DNA from: Iodidimonas muriae
GTDB lineage: Bacteria > Pseudomonadota > Alphaproteobacteria > Sphingomonadales > Rhodothalassiaceae
Length of the DNA: 64,000 nucleotides
Direction of reading: 5' to 3'
Assembly (NCBI RefSeq): GCF_014647255.1
Contig: NZ_BMOV01000002.1
Span: 186,001-250,000, forward strand
Shown here: positions 1 to 8,470 of the stretch, one piece after another
Numbering within the stretch: position 1 is the stretch's first letter
Layout of the letters: each line of letters starts with the position of its first letter
The notes under the pieces: model-generated
Seen by the model: only the letters and a program-made list of their open reading frames with translations
Told to the model about the DNA's origin: nothing
Databases searched by the model: none
Made by a program: the position numbers and the translations under genes

Positions 1-856
1 GATCATCCTGCCACGGAATGATATCGATCTTTTCGCCTTGCAGTTCATTCACTACCGCCTGAACGCGGCTGCCGCGCATCCCCACACAGGCGCCCACCGG
101 ATCGATGGAATTGTCGTTCGACAAAACAGCGATTTTCGCACGACTTCCCGGATCGCGGGCAACCGCTTTGATCTCGATGATATTGTCGTAGATTTCCGGC
201 ACTTCCTGCGCAAACAGCGATGCCATGAATTCCGGCTTGGTGCGCGACATGAAAATTTGCGGCCCGCGGGTTTCCCGGCGCACATCATAGATAATGCCGC
301 GAATACGCTCGTTTTGCCGCAAATGTTCGCGGGGGATCACCTGATCGCGGCGCATTATGGCTTCCGCACGACCCAGATCCACAATGGCATTGCCATATTC
401 GACGCGCTTGATCACACCGGTCACAACCTCACCAATGCGATCCTTATATTCTTCATATTGGCGATCACGTTCGGCATCGCGCACTTTTTGCACGATCACC
501 TGTTTGGCGGTTTGCGCCCCGATGCGGCTATAATCGATGGGCGGCAAGCTATCGGCCAGAAAGTCGCCAATGGCGGCGTCTTCCTTATCATGCCGGGCAT
601 CCACGAGAGAAACCTGGGTGGCCGGGTTTTCCACCTCTTCCACCACCTCCATCACGCGAAAGAGCCGGATCTCGCCGCTTTTGCGGTCAATCTGGGCTCT
701 GATCTCGTTTTCCGCGCCATAGCGCGAGCGGGCGGCTTTCTGGATCGCCTCTTCCATCGCCTCAAGGACGATTTCCCGATCGATCATTTTTTCCCGTGCA
801 GCCGCATCCGCGATCTGCAACAGTTCAAGCCGATTGGCACTGACGGCCGCTGCCAT
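1..856 (-). CDS. nusA: Transcription termination/antitermination factor NusA (3' part cut off by window edge)
   Basis: NusA binds RNA polymerase and nascent RNA to control pausing, termination and antitermination. The gene starts at ATG 856 and runs off the left edge, so about 285 residues are visible. My translation begins MAAAVSANRLELLQIADAAA, the usual alphaproteobacterial NusA N-terminus. The RNA polymerase-binding N-terminal domain covers about residues 1-130, an S1 domain follows (IGEVVTGVIKRVEYGNAIVD, about 135-200), and the first KH domain is entered (DPVGACVGMRGSRVQAVVNE). It lies 42 bases downstream of rimP in the same direction, the standard rimP-nusA operon whose continuation would be infB. 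The plus-strand open frame over the same bases is a shadow. Very secure call; only the C-terminal part cannot be assessed. Confidence 0.97.
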   Translation of the reverse strand, partial: MAAAVSANRLELLQIADAAAREKMIDREIVLEAMEEAIQKAARSRYGAENEIRAQIDRKSGEIRLFRVMEVVEEVENPATQVSLVDARHDKEDAAIGDFLADSLPPIDYSRIGAQTAKQVIVQKVRDAERDRQYEEYKDRIGEVVTGVIKRVEYGNAIVDLGRAEAIMRRDQVIPREHLRQNERIRGIIYDVRRETRGPQIFMSRTKPEFMASLFAQEVPEIYDNIIEIKAVARDPGSRAKIAVLSNDNSIDPVGACVGMRGSRVQAVVNELQGEKIDIIPWQDD

Positions 857-898
857 GCTCTTCTCGCTCCTCACAAAGGGCCGCTAAGCCCACTTTCC

Positions 899-1393
899 TC
901 AGTCGAACGACGCTTGCTGGCGCGCCGCCTCCAATAAATCGTCCGTCAAGACGAGTTTCGCCTTTTGGACCTGATCCACCGGCAAGAGACAATCTTTGCC
1001 ATCGACCCGGACCTTAATCTTATCCGCTTCAAGCCCCAATAGCCGCCCGCGAAAACGGCGCTGACCATCAACGGCTTCTCCCAGTTCGATCTTTGCCTCG
1101 AATCCAGCCCACCGTTCAAAATCCTTACGGCGGGTCAGGGGCCGATCGACACCTGGCGAGCTCACCTCAAGCACATATTCACCGGAAATCGGATCTTCAA
1201 CATCAAGAAGCGCAGAAATCTCATGGCTAAGATCCGCACAATCATCAACCGACATGGTGCCATCAGGCCGTTCTGCCATCACCTGCAATTTCGGTCGTTG
1301 ATCGCCGCCAAAGCTGACGCGCACCAATTCGAAGCCCATTGCTTCGGCGGTGGGCTCAATGATTGCCCTGACTTTCTCTGCCGCATCCATCAT
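899..1393 (-). CDS. rimP: Ribosome maturation factor RimP
   Basis: RimP is a cytoplasmic assembly factor for the 30S ribosomal subunit. The 164-residue product has the family's length and two-domain build: an N-terminal alpha/beta domain (EPTAEAMGFELVRVSFGG, with LEVSSPGVDRPLTRRKDFER near residues 80-99) and a C-terminal SH3-like barrel (about 100-155, with VRVDGKDCLLPVDQVQKAKL). Tandem ATGs at 1393 and 1390 make the exact start ambiguous by one codon, and the ribosome binding site is weak. It is followed by nusA. Upstream, a predicted promoter and a terminator-like hairpin suggest that the rimP-nusA transcript passes through a leader with an attenuation point. Confidence 0.95.
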   Translation of the reverse strand: MMDAAEKVRAIIEPTAEAMGFELVRVSFGGDQRPKLQVMAERPDGTMSVDDCADLSHEISALLDVEDPISGEYVLEVSSPGVDRPLTRRKDFERWAGFEAKIELGEAVDGQRRFRGRLLGLEADKIKVRVDGKDCLLPVDQVQKAKLVLTDDLLEAARQQASFD

Positions 1394-1433
1394 CCGGCTC
1401 GCTGTCTTTCTGGTGAAAACCCGTTACATAAAC

Positions 1434-1457
1434 AAAAAAAGTGGGCCGCGGCCCACT
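1434..1457 (-). terminator. Rho-independent terminator or attenuator ahead of rimP
   Basis: GTGGGCC and GGCCCAC form a perfect 7-bp stem with a GC loop (1441-1456), followed on the minus strand by a run of seven T (1440-1434). It lies about 120 bases after the trmB stop but only about 40 bases before rimP. A promoter-like element sits between trmB and the hairpin, so it may act both as the trmB terminator and as a conditional terminator in the rimP-nusA leader. The hairpin is seen directly; the attenuation role is inference. Confidence 0.75.
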
Positions 1458-1494
1458 CCTCAACATCGATCCCGTATGTCTGGGAGAGCAGGAC

Positions 1495-1524
1495 TATATA
1501 TACACAGTGCATAGCAACACACAA
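1495..1524 (-). promoter_or_regulatory. Candidate promoter of the rimP-nusA leader
   Basis: On the minus strand TTGTGT (1524-1519) is followed after 16 bases by TATATA (1502-1497; an 18-base spacer to a second TATATA register is also possible). The predicted start near 1489 would place the terminator-like hairpin at 1441-1456 inside the 5' leader of rimP. Found by eye, with no expression evidence. Confidence 0.4.
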
Positions 1525-1577
1525 GCCCGGAAGCTATGTCTATCGCCGCCCCCCTTTTACCACAAATCACGCCCGAT

Positions 1578-2288
1578 TCAGAGCCTGCGATAACGAAAAT
1601 AACAATCCCAGCGGCCTTCGCGGTCCGCCTTCAAGGCATAGCGGGTAAAAAGCCAATCACCCGGTGCCGTTCGCCAATCCTTCGGGCTTTCGGCCAGCCA
1701 GTCGAAATCGGACCGCTGGCTCATGCGCATGGCCGTCCATTGGCGATATACCGGATCATCGGTAACTATGCGCAATTCTCCGCCTTGCCGAAGAATACGG
1801 GCCAAAGCATCCAGATTGTGGGGATTGACGAATCGGCGCTTTGCATGACGGCGCTTATGCCAAGGATCGGGATGTAACAAATACACCATGTCCAAAGATC
1901 CATCGGGCAAGGCGTCGATCAAATCGCGGGCATCATCATCATAGACCCGCACATTGCTCAAATCTTCCCGCACCACCGTATCAAGAAAGCCCACCAGCCC
2001 GTTGATATAAGGCTCGCACCCCAAAAAACCGGTATCGGGCTGACGGATCGCCTGATGCGCCAGATGCTCCCCCTTGCCAAAGCCAATCTCGAGAGCGAAG
2101 CGAGAGAATTGGGGGCCAAACAGCGCTTTCGGGTCCAGTGCTCCGGGGCGCTTTTCCGGCTTTGAAAGGCCAATCTTTGGATAAAGATCGTCGATCAACC
2201 CCTGCTGCCGGGGGCTAAGGCCGGGGCCTTTGCGCCGCCCGAAGAACTGCCGTTCATTCAGGCGCGCGCGCTTTTCATCGGAAATCAT
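1578..2288 (-). CDS. trmB: tRNA (guanine-N7-)-methyltransferase TrmB
   Basis: TrmB transfers a methyl group from SAM to N7 of G46 in tRNA. The SAM-binding motif I (ALEIGFGKGEHLA, about residues 65-77) and the signature LHPDPWHKRRHAKRRFVNP (about 138-156) are both clear, and the length matches the family. The start given is the ATG at 2288. A TTG at 2297, three codons upstream, has a better-placed AAGGG and is a real alternative giving 239 residues. The gene follows metK by about 28 bases, which places a SAM user directly behind the SAM synthase, an arrangement common in alphaproteobacteria. Confidence 0.95.
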   Translation of the reverse strand: MISDEKRARLNERQFFGRRKGPGLSPRQQGLIDDLYPKIGLSKPEKRPGALDPKALFGPQFSRFALEIGFGKGEHLAHQAIRQPDTGFLGCEPYINGLVGFLDTVVREDLSNVRVYDDDARDLIDALPDGSLDMVYLLHPDPWHKRRHAKRRFVNPHNLDALARILRQGGELRIVTDDPVYRQWTAMRMSQRSDFDWLAESPKDWRTAPGDWLFTRYALKADREGRWDCYFRYRRL

Positions 2289-2316
2289 GGATCGCAAGCC
2301 GCACCCTTATTGCCTT

Positions 2317-3495
2317 TTACGCGCCAAAGGCACCCTTGAGCGCATCTACCAGATCGGTCTTTTCCCAGGAAAAACCACCATCTTCGGTGGGGGCGCGACC
2401 AAAATGACCATAAGCAGCGGTACGCTTGTAAATTGGGCGGCTCAGCTGCAAATGCTCACGGATGCCGCGCGGCGACAGGCTCACCAATTCCCGCAGAATT
2501 TTTGAGACCTGATCTTCCGCCACTTCGCCAGTGCCATGAAAATCTGTATAAACAGCAAGTGGATAAGACACCCCAATGGCATAAGCCAATTGAATGGTAC
2601 ATTTTTCTGCCAGCCCTGCGGCCACCACATTTTTGGCCAGATAACGGGCCGCATAAGCCGCCGAGCGATCCACCTTCGAAGGGTCTTTGCCCGAAAAGGC
2701 CCCGCCACCATGGGGGGCCGCGCCGCCATAGGTATCGACAATGATCTTGCGGCCAGTCAGACCCGCATCGCCATCGGGGCCGCCAATCACAAATTTTCCG
2801 GTCGGATTTACATAGAACGCATCATCGGGGCACATCCAGCCTTCGGGCAGAACACGCTCCACATAACCGCGCACCAATTCACGCAAATCATCCTGGCTGA
2901 TATTTTCTTTGTGCTGGGTCGATACCACGATGGATTTTGTCGCTACCGGCCGGCCGTTTTCATAAGCCAATGTGACCTGACTTTTGGAATCCGGCTCTAG
3001 GGCCACCGCTTCACCGGAATGACGCGCCTGCGCCAATTCCTTCAGGATCTGGTGGGCATATTGAATAGGGGCCGGCATCAAGGCTTCGGTTTCGCGGCAG
3101 GCATATCCGAACATAATGCCCTGATCGCCCGCGCCTTCATCCTTGTTGGACCCCGAAGCCGCATCCACGCCCATGGCAATATCGACGGACTGTGGATGAA
3201 TATAGCAATCAAACAAAGCGTTTTCCCAATGGAAACCCTCTTGCTCATAACCGATCTCACGCACGGCATCCCGCGCCACAGCTTCCAGCATATCGGTGGT
3301 AATGTGGCTTGGACCGCGCACTTCGCCCGCCAAAACGATGCGGTTGGTGGTGACCAGCGTTTCTGCCGCAACACGCGAATGGGGGTCAGCGGAAAGATAA
3401 AGATCCAGAACCGCATCGGAAATTCGGTCAGAAACTTTATCCGGGTGCCCTTCGGACACGGATTCGCTGGTAAACAGATAATTGCGAAGCGCCAC
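2317..3495 (-). CDS. metK: S-adenosylmethionine synthase MetK
   Basis: MetK makes SAM from methionine and ATP. The [14 protein letters not shown] motif near the N-terminus, the [12 protein letters not shown] motif (about residue 120) and the glycine-rich [20 protein letters not shown] loop (about 255-275) identify the family. I chose GTG 3495, giving 392 residues, because GGAGG lies 5 bases upstream; a frame-extending TTG at 3507 is upstream of this ribosome binding site and unlikely. Its own promoter lies at 3592-3620 with a palindrome over the start site, so transcription is probably repressible. It is followed by trmB and preceded by an XRE regulator gene that has its own terminator. Confidence 0.97.
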   Translation of the reverse strand: MALRNYLFTSESVSEGHPDKVSDRISDAVLDLYLSADPHSRVAAETLVTTNRIVLAGEVRGPSHITTDMLEAVARDAVREIGYEQEGFHWENALFDCYIHPQSVDIAMGVDAASGSNKDEGAGDQGIMFGYACRETEALMPAPIQYAHQILKELAQARHSGEAVALEPDSKSQVTLAYENGRPVATKSIVVSTQHKENISQDDLRELVRGYVERVLPEGWMCPDDAFYVNPTGKFVIGGPDGDAGLTGRKIIVDTYGGAAPHGGGAFSGKDPSKVDRSAAYAARYLAKNVVAAGLAEKCTIQLAYAIGVSYPLAVYTDFHGTGEVAEDQVSKILRELVSLSPRGIREHLQLSRPIYKRTAAYGHFGRAPTEDGGFSWEKTDLVDALKGAFGA

Positions 3496-3571
3496 GCTAT
3501 CCTCCAATCCTCAACCCGACCCAAGAGCTGGATCCACAGGCTCTATACCGAAGGTGTCGCATTTCGACAAG

Positions 3572-3589
3572 CATAAAGAAATCTTTATG
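3572..3589 (-). promoter_or_regulatory. Palindromic operator over the metK transcription start
   Basis: CATAAAGA and TCTTTATG are perfect 8-base arms separated by AA. The element starts 3 bases downstream of the predicted metK -10 box and would cover the transcription start, a repressor geometry. From memory, a motif of the form CATAAAGATATCTTTATG is associated with an ArsR-family regulator of the methionine/SAM cycle (SahR-type) in alphaproteobacteria; I could not check this. Confidence 0.6.
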
Positions 3590-3591
3590 TG

Positions 3592-3620
3592 CTTATACGA
3601 GGTGACAAATCCGTGTGCAA
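3592..3620 (-). promoter_or_regulatory. Predicted sigma-70 promoter of metK
   Basis: On the minus strand TTGCAC (3620-3615) and TATAAG (3597-3592) are separated by exactly 17 bases. The predicted start near 3585 leaves a leader of about 90 bases before the GTG start. Among the closest matches to consensus in the window. Confidence 0.6.
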
Positions 3621-3630
3621 AAAGATCATG

Positions 3631-3664
3631 AAACGCAAAGCCCCGACGCCCAAAGCGCCGGGGC
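3631..3664 (-). terminator. Probable terminator after the XRE regulator gene
   Basis: GCCCCGACGC and GCGCCGGGGC (3640-3664) pair over 10 bases with one imperfect pair and a CCAAA loop. On the minus strand the stem is followed by TTTGCGTTTC, a modest T-rich tail. It lies 45 bases past the stop of the XRE gene and just upstream of the metK promoter, separating the two units. Confidence 0.6.
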
Positions 3665-3708
3665 AAATGTTCCCGTCAATCTCGCCTTATGAAGAGAGCC
3701 GATGACGC

Positions 3709-4113
3709 TCAATCTTCATTTTGTGCAATGGATTTCACAAGCTCAAACATGCGCTTACGCACCTTTGGCTGCTCAATGCGGTAATAGGCCCGAACCAGTT
3801 CCAGCGTTTCCCGTTTGGACAACTGATCCGCTTCAAAAGGTTCCGCAGGCGAATCCGACATGCCCCGATTGGCAAACTCAACGCTTTCCGGCATGTCGTC
3901 AAAAAAGAAGGACACGGGGACGTCAAGAATCTGTGAAAGTTTGAACAATCGGCTGGACCCAATACGATTGGCCCCCCGTTCATATTTCTGGATTTGCTGA
4001 AATGTCAGCCCCAGTGCATCACCCAACTTTTCCTGGCTCATACCAAGCAAGGTTCGGCGCAAACGCACGCGCGAGCCAACATGTACATCAATCGGATCAG
4101 GATTTGCTGCCAC
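3709..4113 (-). CDS. XRE-family (Cro/C1) transcriptional regulator, PhrR-like
   Basis: A DNA-binding regulator of about 134 residues. The helix-turn-helix spans about residues 17-70, with MSQEKLGDALGLTFQQIQKY followed by ERGANRIGSSRLFKLSQILD. The rest is a short acidic tail ending in a basic stretch. Start chosen at GTG 4113 because AAGGA lies 8 bases upstream. This gene type recurs between lnt and metK in alphaproteobacteria; the PhrR protein of Sinorhizobium, linked to low-pH induction beside the lnt homologue actA, is the named relative I recall. The target is unknown. Autoregulation or control of neighbouring metK is possible but not shown by the sequence. Confidence 0.85.
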   Translation of the reverse strand: MAANPDPIDVHVGSRVRLRRTLLGMSQEKLGDALGLTFQQIQKYERGANRIGSSRLFKLSQILDVPVSFFFDDMPESVEFANRGMSDSPAEPFEADQLSKRETLELVRAYYRIEQPKVRKRMFELVKSIAQNED

Positions 4114-4132
4114 CAAATTAGTCCTTATTCGT

Positions 4133-4138
4133 ATTATA
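4133..4138 (-). promoter_or_regulatory. Possible -10 element for the XRE regulator gene
   Basis: A consensus TATAAT occurs on the minus strand about 20 bases before the GTG start, so the transcript would have a very short leader that still includes AAGGA. No good -35 is seen at 16-18 bases. The surrounding gap 4114-4288 is AT-rich and otherwise featureless. Confidence 0.3.
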
Positions 4139-4288
4139 AGCGTGAGCGTTAGAAGCAAATTGCGTCATAAAAACGATCATAATGGTAGAATACAACCACT
4201 ATATCGTAAAGCCACATCGAACACACAACGCCCGCTTATCTTTAACGTGCCGACCAAACTGTGGTCAAGGCGCAATAAACAGGCATTT

Positions 4289-5896
4289 TCAACCCGCATC
4301 ACCCGCATTACGTGTTTTTCGCCGCCTAATGATAAGGGCCGCTCCAATTCCGACAAAGACCACCAGCAAACCATCGCCGATCCGGGCATAAAGGGGAGGA
4401 TTGGGAAGCGCCACCGGCACCCCGCTATCGACAACACCCCGCCTGCCCAACGCAATTTGCGTTACAACCCGCCCCACCGGATCGACAACAGCACTGATCC
4501 CTGTCCCCGCAGAACGGATCAGGGGGACCCCTTCTTCAACGGCCCGCATCCGGCTTTGCGCAAAATGTTGATAGGGGCCAATGCTCAACCCGAACCAGGC
4601 ATCATTGGTCAGATTGACCAACATCTCGGGCCGTTCCATAGGCGCGACAACGGCACCGGGAAAGATGGCCTCGTAGCACACCAGCGGGCTGAAGCTCGGC
4701 AATCCCGCAAGCGTCAACGTGAAGGGGCCGCTTCCCGACCCCAGATCATATAATCCGCCGGCAAGTTTCTCGAGTCCAAGCGCTGAAAGCACCGAGCGGG
4801 CTGGCAAATATTCCCCGAAAGGCACCAAATGATGTTTGTCATATTGGCCAAGAGTTTGCCCAAAGGAATCAAAGGCCATCACGCTGTTCATGGCTTTTGG
4901 GCGCCCATCGGCCCCCGTTTCCGCACGCAAAAGACCGGTAATCAGAACTCCGTCGGGAGGCAACATCCGGGAAATAATCGCCCGACCGCCGGGCTTTTGA
5001 TCGAAAAACGGGTCGGTGATTGCCGTTTCCGGCCATAAAACAATGAGCCGGCCATCAGGATCTGGCAGGCTGTCGCTCAAATATAGATGATCGGAGAAAT
5101 GATCGCGGCGAAGCGATCTGTCCCATTTCAATTTCTGCGGAATATTCGCCTGCACCAGCCGAACGGTCACATCAGGCACCCGCTCAAAGGGGGTCTGATT
5201 CATCCGCATCAGGCCATAACTTCCCCAAATCACAAGCCCTAAAACCGCAAAGCCCGGCCATATCCATCCCCGCGCGCCACCGCCCCCATAGGCGGGATGA
5301 AGCGCCAAAGGACTGATGGCGATCAACAAAGTGAAAAAGCCAAGGCCGTAAGTTCCCACCAGTGACAAAGGCTGCATCATGGGCGTCCAGACAGCCCAAA
5401 TCGCCGCCACCGGGTTCCATGGAAAGCCAGTGAACAAATGCCCCCGCAGCCATTCCGCCACTGCCCATGCCAAAGCAAACACCATCATAGCCGTAAGGGA
5501 CGGCACGCTCACACGGCGCGTAAAAGCCGCCACCAAGGCCGGATAAAGCCCCATAGCCAAAGCCAATAACAACACCGCTGGCGGCCCCATGGCATCCGGC
5601 ACAGAGGGTTGATTGGCAAAACTTTGAACGATCCAGCGCAGCCCCAATGAAAAAAAGCCGAAGCCAAAAGCCCAGCCATCCCAAAAGGCCGCCCCGGGAC
5701 CGGCGGTGCGCATGAACATCCACACAAAAACCGGCATGGTGATCAATAGAACCGGCAAATAGAATGTGGGCGCAAAAGCAAAGCTGGAAATCGCCCCCAA
5801 AGAAAACAGCAGCGCCCAGCGCAGGGGACGGCGCTGCAGCCAAGCCAGCCCGCGCCATTGTCGGCCGGGTTGCAATTCTACGAGATTTTCAGGCAT
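4289..5896 (-). CDS. lnt: Apolipoprotein N-acyltransferase Lnt
   Basis: Lnt adds the third acyl chain to the N-terminal cysteine of lipoproteins at the inner membrane. The 535-residue protein has an N-terminal block of membrane segments (about residues 25-225), then a nitrilase-fold domain (about 240-490) carrying the catalytic set Glu290 (LWPETAITD), Lys354 (YDKHHLVPFGEY) and Cys407 (PLVCYEAIFPG), and a final membrane helix near 505-525. The length is typical. It overlaps corC by 8 bases, so translation is probably coupled. Several lipoproteins that would be its substrates are encoded in this window (near 16.3, 35.4 and 47.2 kb). Confidence 0.97.
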   Translation of the reverse strand: MPENLVELQPGRQWRGLAWLQRRPLRWALLFSLGAISSFAFAPTFYLPVLLITMPVFVWMFMRTAGPGAAFWDGWAFGFGFFSLGLRWIVQSFANQPSVPDAMGPPAVLLLALAMGLYPALVAAFTRRVSVPSLTAMMVFALAWAVAEWLRGHLFTGFPWNPVAAIWAVWTPMMQPLSLVGTYGLGFFTLLIAISPLALHPAYGGGGARGWIWPGFAVLGLVIWGSYGLMRMNQTPFERVPDVTVRLVQANIPQKLKWDRSLRRDHFSDHLYLSDSLPDPDGRLIVLWPETAITDPFFDQKPGGRAIISRMLPPDGVLITGLLRAETGADGRPKAMNSVMAFDSFGQTLGQYDKHHLVPFGEYLPARSVLSALGLEKLAGGLYDLGSGSGPFTLTLAGLPSFSPLVCYEAIFPGAVVAPMERPEMLVNLTNDAWFGLSIGPYQHFAQSRMRAVEEGVPLIRSAGTGISAVVDPVGRVVTQIALGRRGVVDSGVPVALPNPPLYARIGDGLLVVFVGIGAALIIRRRKTRNAGDAG

Positions 5897-6761
5897 TGCG
5901 GAGAGCAGCCGGCTTGGGAGTGAAAATTCTCAACCGCAAAATGCGTCTTGGCTCTGCGTCCACCACCTCAAAGCGCACACCGGATTCGTGCTTGATGCGC
6001 TCGCCGATCTGCGGCACCCGCCCGGCAAGGGAAAACACAAGCCCGCCCACCGTATCCACATCCTCCCAGCGCTCATCGGTCAAATCGATATCGATGGTTT
6101 CTTCCAGATCTTCCAAAGAAAGGCGGGCATCAGCATCGAATTTCCCTTCCCCCAAAGACCGGATCAGAACGGGCTCTTCGGTATCATGTTCATCTTCGAT
6201 ATCGCCAACGATTTGCTCTACCAGGTCTTCAATGGTGACAAGCCCGTCGGTGCCGCCATACTCATCGACGATAATGGCCATATGAATACGGTTCGCCCGC
6301 ATTTTGGTCAAAAGATCCATGGCCCGCATGGACGGCGCCACAAATAAAACCGGCCGCTGAATATCCGCGACCCGCGATTGGCCCGGCCCTTCATCCGAAC
6401 CATTGCCGTGCAGCAAGGTCAGCGCATCTTTCACATGCACCATACCCACCACCTCATCCAAAGAGCCGCGAAAAAGCGGCAGCCGCGAATGGGCCGCCTG
6501 GGCAAAAACTTTCAGGATTGCATCAAAGGATTCTTCGACATCCACCGCGACCACATCCACACGGGGCACCATGATGTCACAGATGCGCAAATCGCCGTTC
6601 TTCAAGATATTGAACAGCATCTTGATTTCATCGGGGCCAAGCGACAAGGTCCCCAATTCATCCCGATGTCTTTCGATGATCCCTTCAAAGGCTTCCCGCA
6701 GGCCCGTTTCATTCCCCCGCGACAAGCCCAATTTACGGGCGATGGTGCGCCAAGCGCTCAT
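5889..6761 (-). CDS. corC: CBS-domain protein of the CorC/HlyC family
   Basis: A 290-residue cytosolic protein with two CBS domains (about 68-190, beginning ICDIMVPRVDVVAVDVEESF) and a C-terminal CorC/HlyC domain (about 205-285). Annotations as hemolysin are historical; family members have been linked to magnesium and cobalt efflux, or to accessory roles with YbeY and Lnt, with which corC is co-transcribed in most proteobacteria. The gene overlaps ybeY upstream by 4 bases and lnt downstream by 8 bases. It lacks the N-terminal membrane domain of CNNM-type transporters, so a transport role of its own is uncertain. Confidence 0.92.
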   Translation of the reverse strand: MSAWRTIARKLGLSRGNETGLREAFEGIIERHRDELGTLSLGPDEIKMLFNILKNGDLRICDIMVPRVDVVAVDVEESFDAILKVFAQAAHSRLPLFRGSLDEVVGMVHVKDALTLLHGNGSDEGPGQSRVADIQRPVLFVAPSMRAMDLLTKMRANRIHMAIIVDEYGGTDGLVTIEDLVEQIVGDIEDEHDTEEPVLIRSLGEGKFDADARLSLEDLEETIDIDLTDERWEDVDTVGGLVFSLAGRVPQIGERIKHESGVRFEVVDAEPRRILRLRIFTPKPAALRNA

Positions 6762-7387
6762 GGGGTTCGTCCCTTTATTGCCGCACTATTTTTCTGATCC
6801 CTATGGTCTTGATAGGGATCGCTGATGCCAAATCCGCCAAGAATACGCCGCTCCAGCGCTTCCATTTCTTCGGCTTCGTCCTCGTTTATATGATCATAGC
6901 CAAGGCAATGCAGCACCCCGTGTACCACAAGATGGCTCACATGATCGGCAAGTGTTTTCCCCTGCGCTTGCGCTTCGCGCCCGACCACGCCACATGCCAA
7001 AATCAGATCGCCCAACCCCACGGGCATCTCTGCCGGAAGCGTTTGCAAGGTCGGCTCCAGATCATCCCCTTCAAAAGCAGGGAAAGACAAAACATTGGTA
7101 GAGCCGGCCTTGCCGCGAAACGCCATATTCAACGCCGCCACCCGCGCATCATCGGCCAGTTCCACCGACAATTCGGTCGGGCGCGCCAATAAACCGGCCA
7201 TGCCAATATCGCTGTGCAGCAGGGCCGCCTTGGCCATCGTTGCAATAAGGGTATCGCTTTGGGGGATCAAAGACAGCCATGTGCTGTCCGATATATGGAT
7301 CTGGATATCGAAAGGGTCATCATCTGTGGCAACGGCCGAACCGTCACCGAAGGGACTTATAGGGTCTTCTGGCATCTCGAATTTCAC
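6758..7387 (-). CDS. ybeY: Endoribonuclease / rRNA maturation factor YbeY
   Basis: YbeY is a zinc-dependent RNase in 16S rRNA 3' maturation and ribosome quality control. The metal site HGVLHCLGYDH gives His156, His160 and His166, and the upstream STNVLSFP motif is also present. At 209 residues it is longer than the usual 150-170 because of an N-terminal extension of about 40 residues. The start is GTG 7387, overlapping the phoH stop as GTGA; an ATG four codons in is an alternative. It is translationally coupled to phoH upstream and corC downstream. Confidence 0.96.
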   Translation of the reverse strand: MKFEMPEDPISPFGDGSAVATDDDPFDIQIHISDSTWLSLIPQSDTLIATMAKAALLHSDIGMAGLLARPTELSVELADDARVAALNMAFRGKAGSTNVLSFPAFEGDDLEPTLQTLPAEMPVGLGDLILACGVVGREAQAQGKTLADHVSHLVVHGVLHCLGYDHINEDEAEEMEALERRILGGFGISDPYQDHRDQKNSAAIKGRTP

Positions 7388-8430
7388 AGTTCGGCTTCAG
7401 GAGAAGAAACGCCCATTTTATCATAGGCCGCAACGATACGAGCCACCAAAGGATGGCGCACCACATCTTTATCGGTAAATCGGATCACCTCGATCCCTGA
7501 CACACCGGACAAGGTTCCAAGAGCATCCACAAGGCCGCTTTTGCTGGTCGGGGGCAAATCCACCTGGCTGGGATCACCGCAAACGGTCATCCACGAATTT
7601 TCCCCAAATCGTGTCAGAAACATCTTCATCTGCATGGGCGTGGTGTTTTGCGCTTCATCCAAAATCACATAGGCGTTTGAAAGTGTCCGCCCGCGCATAT
7701 AAGCAAGGGGAGCCACTTCAATCTGGCCGGACAACAGCCGTTTTTCAACCTGATCGGCGGGCATCATGTCATAAAGCGCATCATAAAGGGGCCGCAGATA
7801 GGGATCGACCTTTTCCTTCAGATCACCGGGCAAGAAACCCAGATTTTCTCCGGCTTCCACCGCAGGGCGCGATAAAATGATACGGTCCACCTCGCCAGCC
7901 AGCATCCGGGCCACCGCCATGGCCACCGCCAGATAGGTTTTCCCCGTTCCCGCAGGGCCAATACCGAAGGTCAGCAACGACGATTGCATGGCCGAAATAT
8001 AGCGGGTTTGCATGGGAGAACGCGGCTGGATAACCCGATTGCGCGTTACAATCCGCACAGAGGCATGATCGCCAGCCTTCACGGCCGCACCAGAAGAGCC
8101 CGCTGGTTTAGCGGCTTCCTTTTTAGGCAATCCGGGAGGGGTGCCCATCATACGCAAGGTTCCATCCACATCTCCCTGATCAAGGCTTTCGCCCTGTTCC
8201 AAACGCGCATAAAGCGACATCAGCACCCGGCGCGCCACGTCGCACGCATCCATCGGCCCATCAATTGAAAGCTGGTTCCCGCGATTGACGATGGTCACAC
8301 CCAGCGTCTGTTCGATTCTGGCCAGATTGCGATCATGTGCCCCGTAAAGAGATGCAAGCAGCCGGTTATTCTCGAAATCGAGAAGGGGTTTGGATGTCGC
8401 GTTTTGCTGTGGCTGTGCCAGATCGTTCAA
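7384..8430 (-). CDS. ybeZ: PhoH-like ATPase (YbeZ type)
   Basis: A cytoplasmic P-loop ATPase that partners YbeY in RNA metabolism. Walker A GPAGTGKT is at about residues 158-165, Walker B ILDEAQNTT at about 256-264, and an N-terminal KH-like segment precedes them. Length 348 is typical. The only usable in-frame start after the miaB stop is TTG 8430; no ATG or GTG occurs upstream in frame, and the ribosome binding site is weak (GGGAT). It lies 40 bases downstream of miaB, the usual miaB-ybeZ-ybeY-corC-lnt order. The exact biochemical activity of the family remains unsettled. Confidence 0.94.
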   Translation of the reverse strand: MNDLAQPQQNATSKPLLDFENNRLLASLYGAHDRNLARIEQTLGVTIVNRGNQLSIDGPMDACDVARRVLMSLYARLEQGESLDQGDVDGTLRMMGTPPGLPKKEAAKPAGSSGAAVKAGDHASVRIVTRNRVIQPRSPMQTRYISAMQSSLLTFGIGPAGTGKTYLAVAMAVARMLAGEVDRIILSRPAVEAGENLGFLPGDLKEKVDPYLRPLYDALYDMMPADQVEKRLLSGQIEVAPLAYMRGRTLSNAYVILDEAQNTTPMQMKMFLTRFGENSWMTVCGDPSQVDLPPTSKSGLVDALGTLSGVSGIEVIRFTDKDVVRHPLVARIVAAYDKMGVSSPEAEL

Positions 8431-8470
8431 GCGCTGTTTGATCCCGTAATCGCTGCCAAGGGCGGCAAAT

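Noticed and set aside
38-937. Long plus-strand open frame at the left end
   Set aside because: It is the antisense of nusA, whose minus-strand translation is a clear match; the plus-strand product has no recognisable domain.
3496-3708. SAM riboswitch before metK
   Set aside because: I looked for a structured leader. The leader is only about 90 bases, holds the palindrome at its 5' end and shows no fold that I recognise as a SAM-II or related riboswitch.
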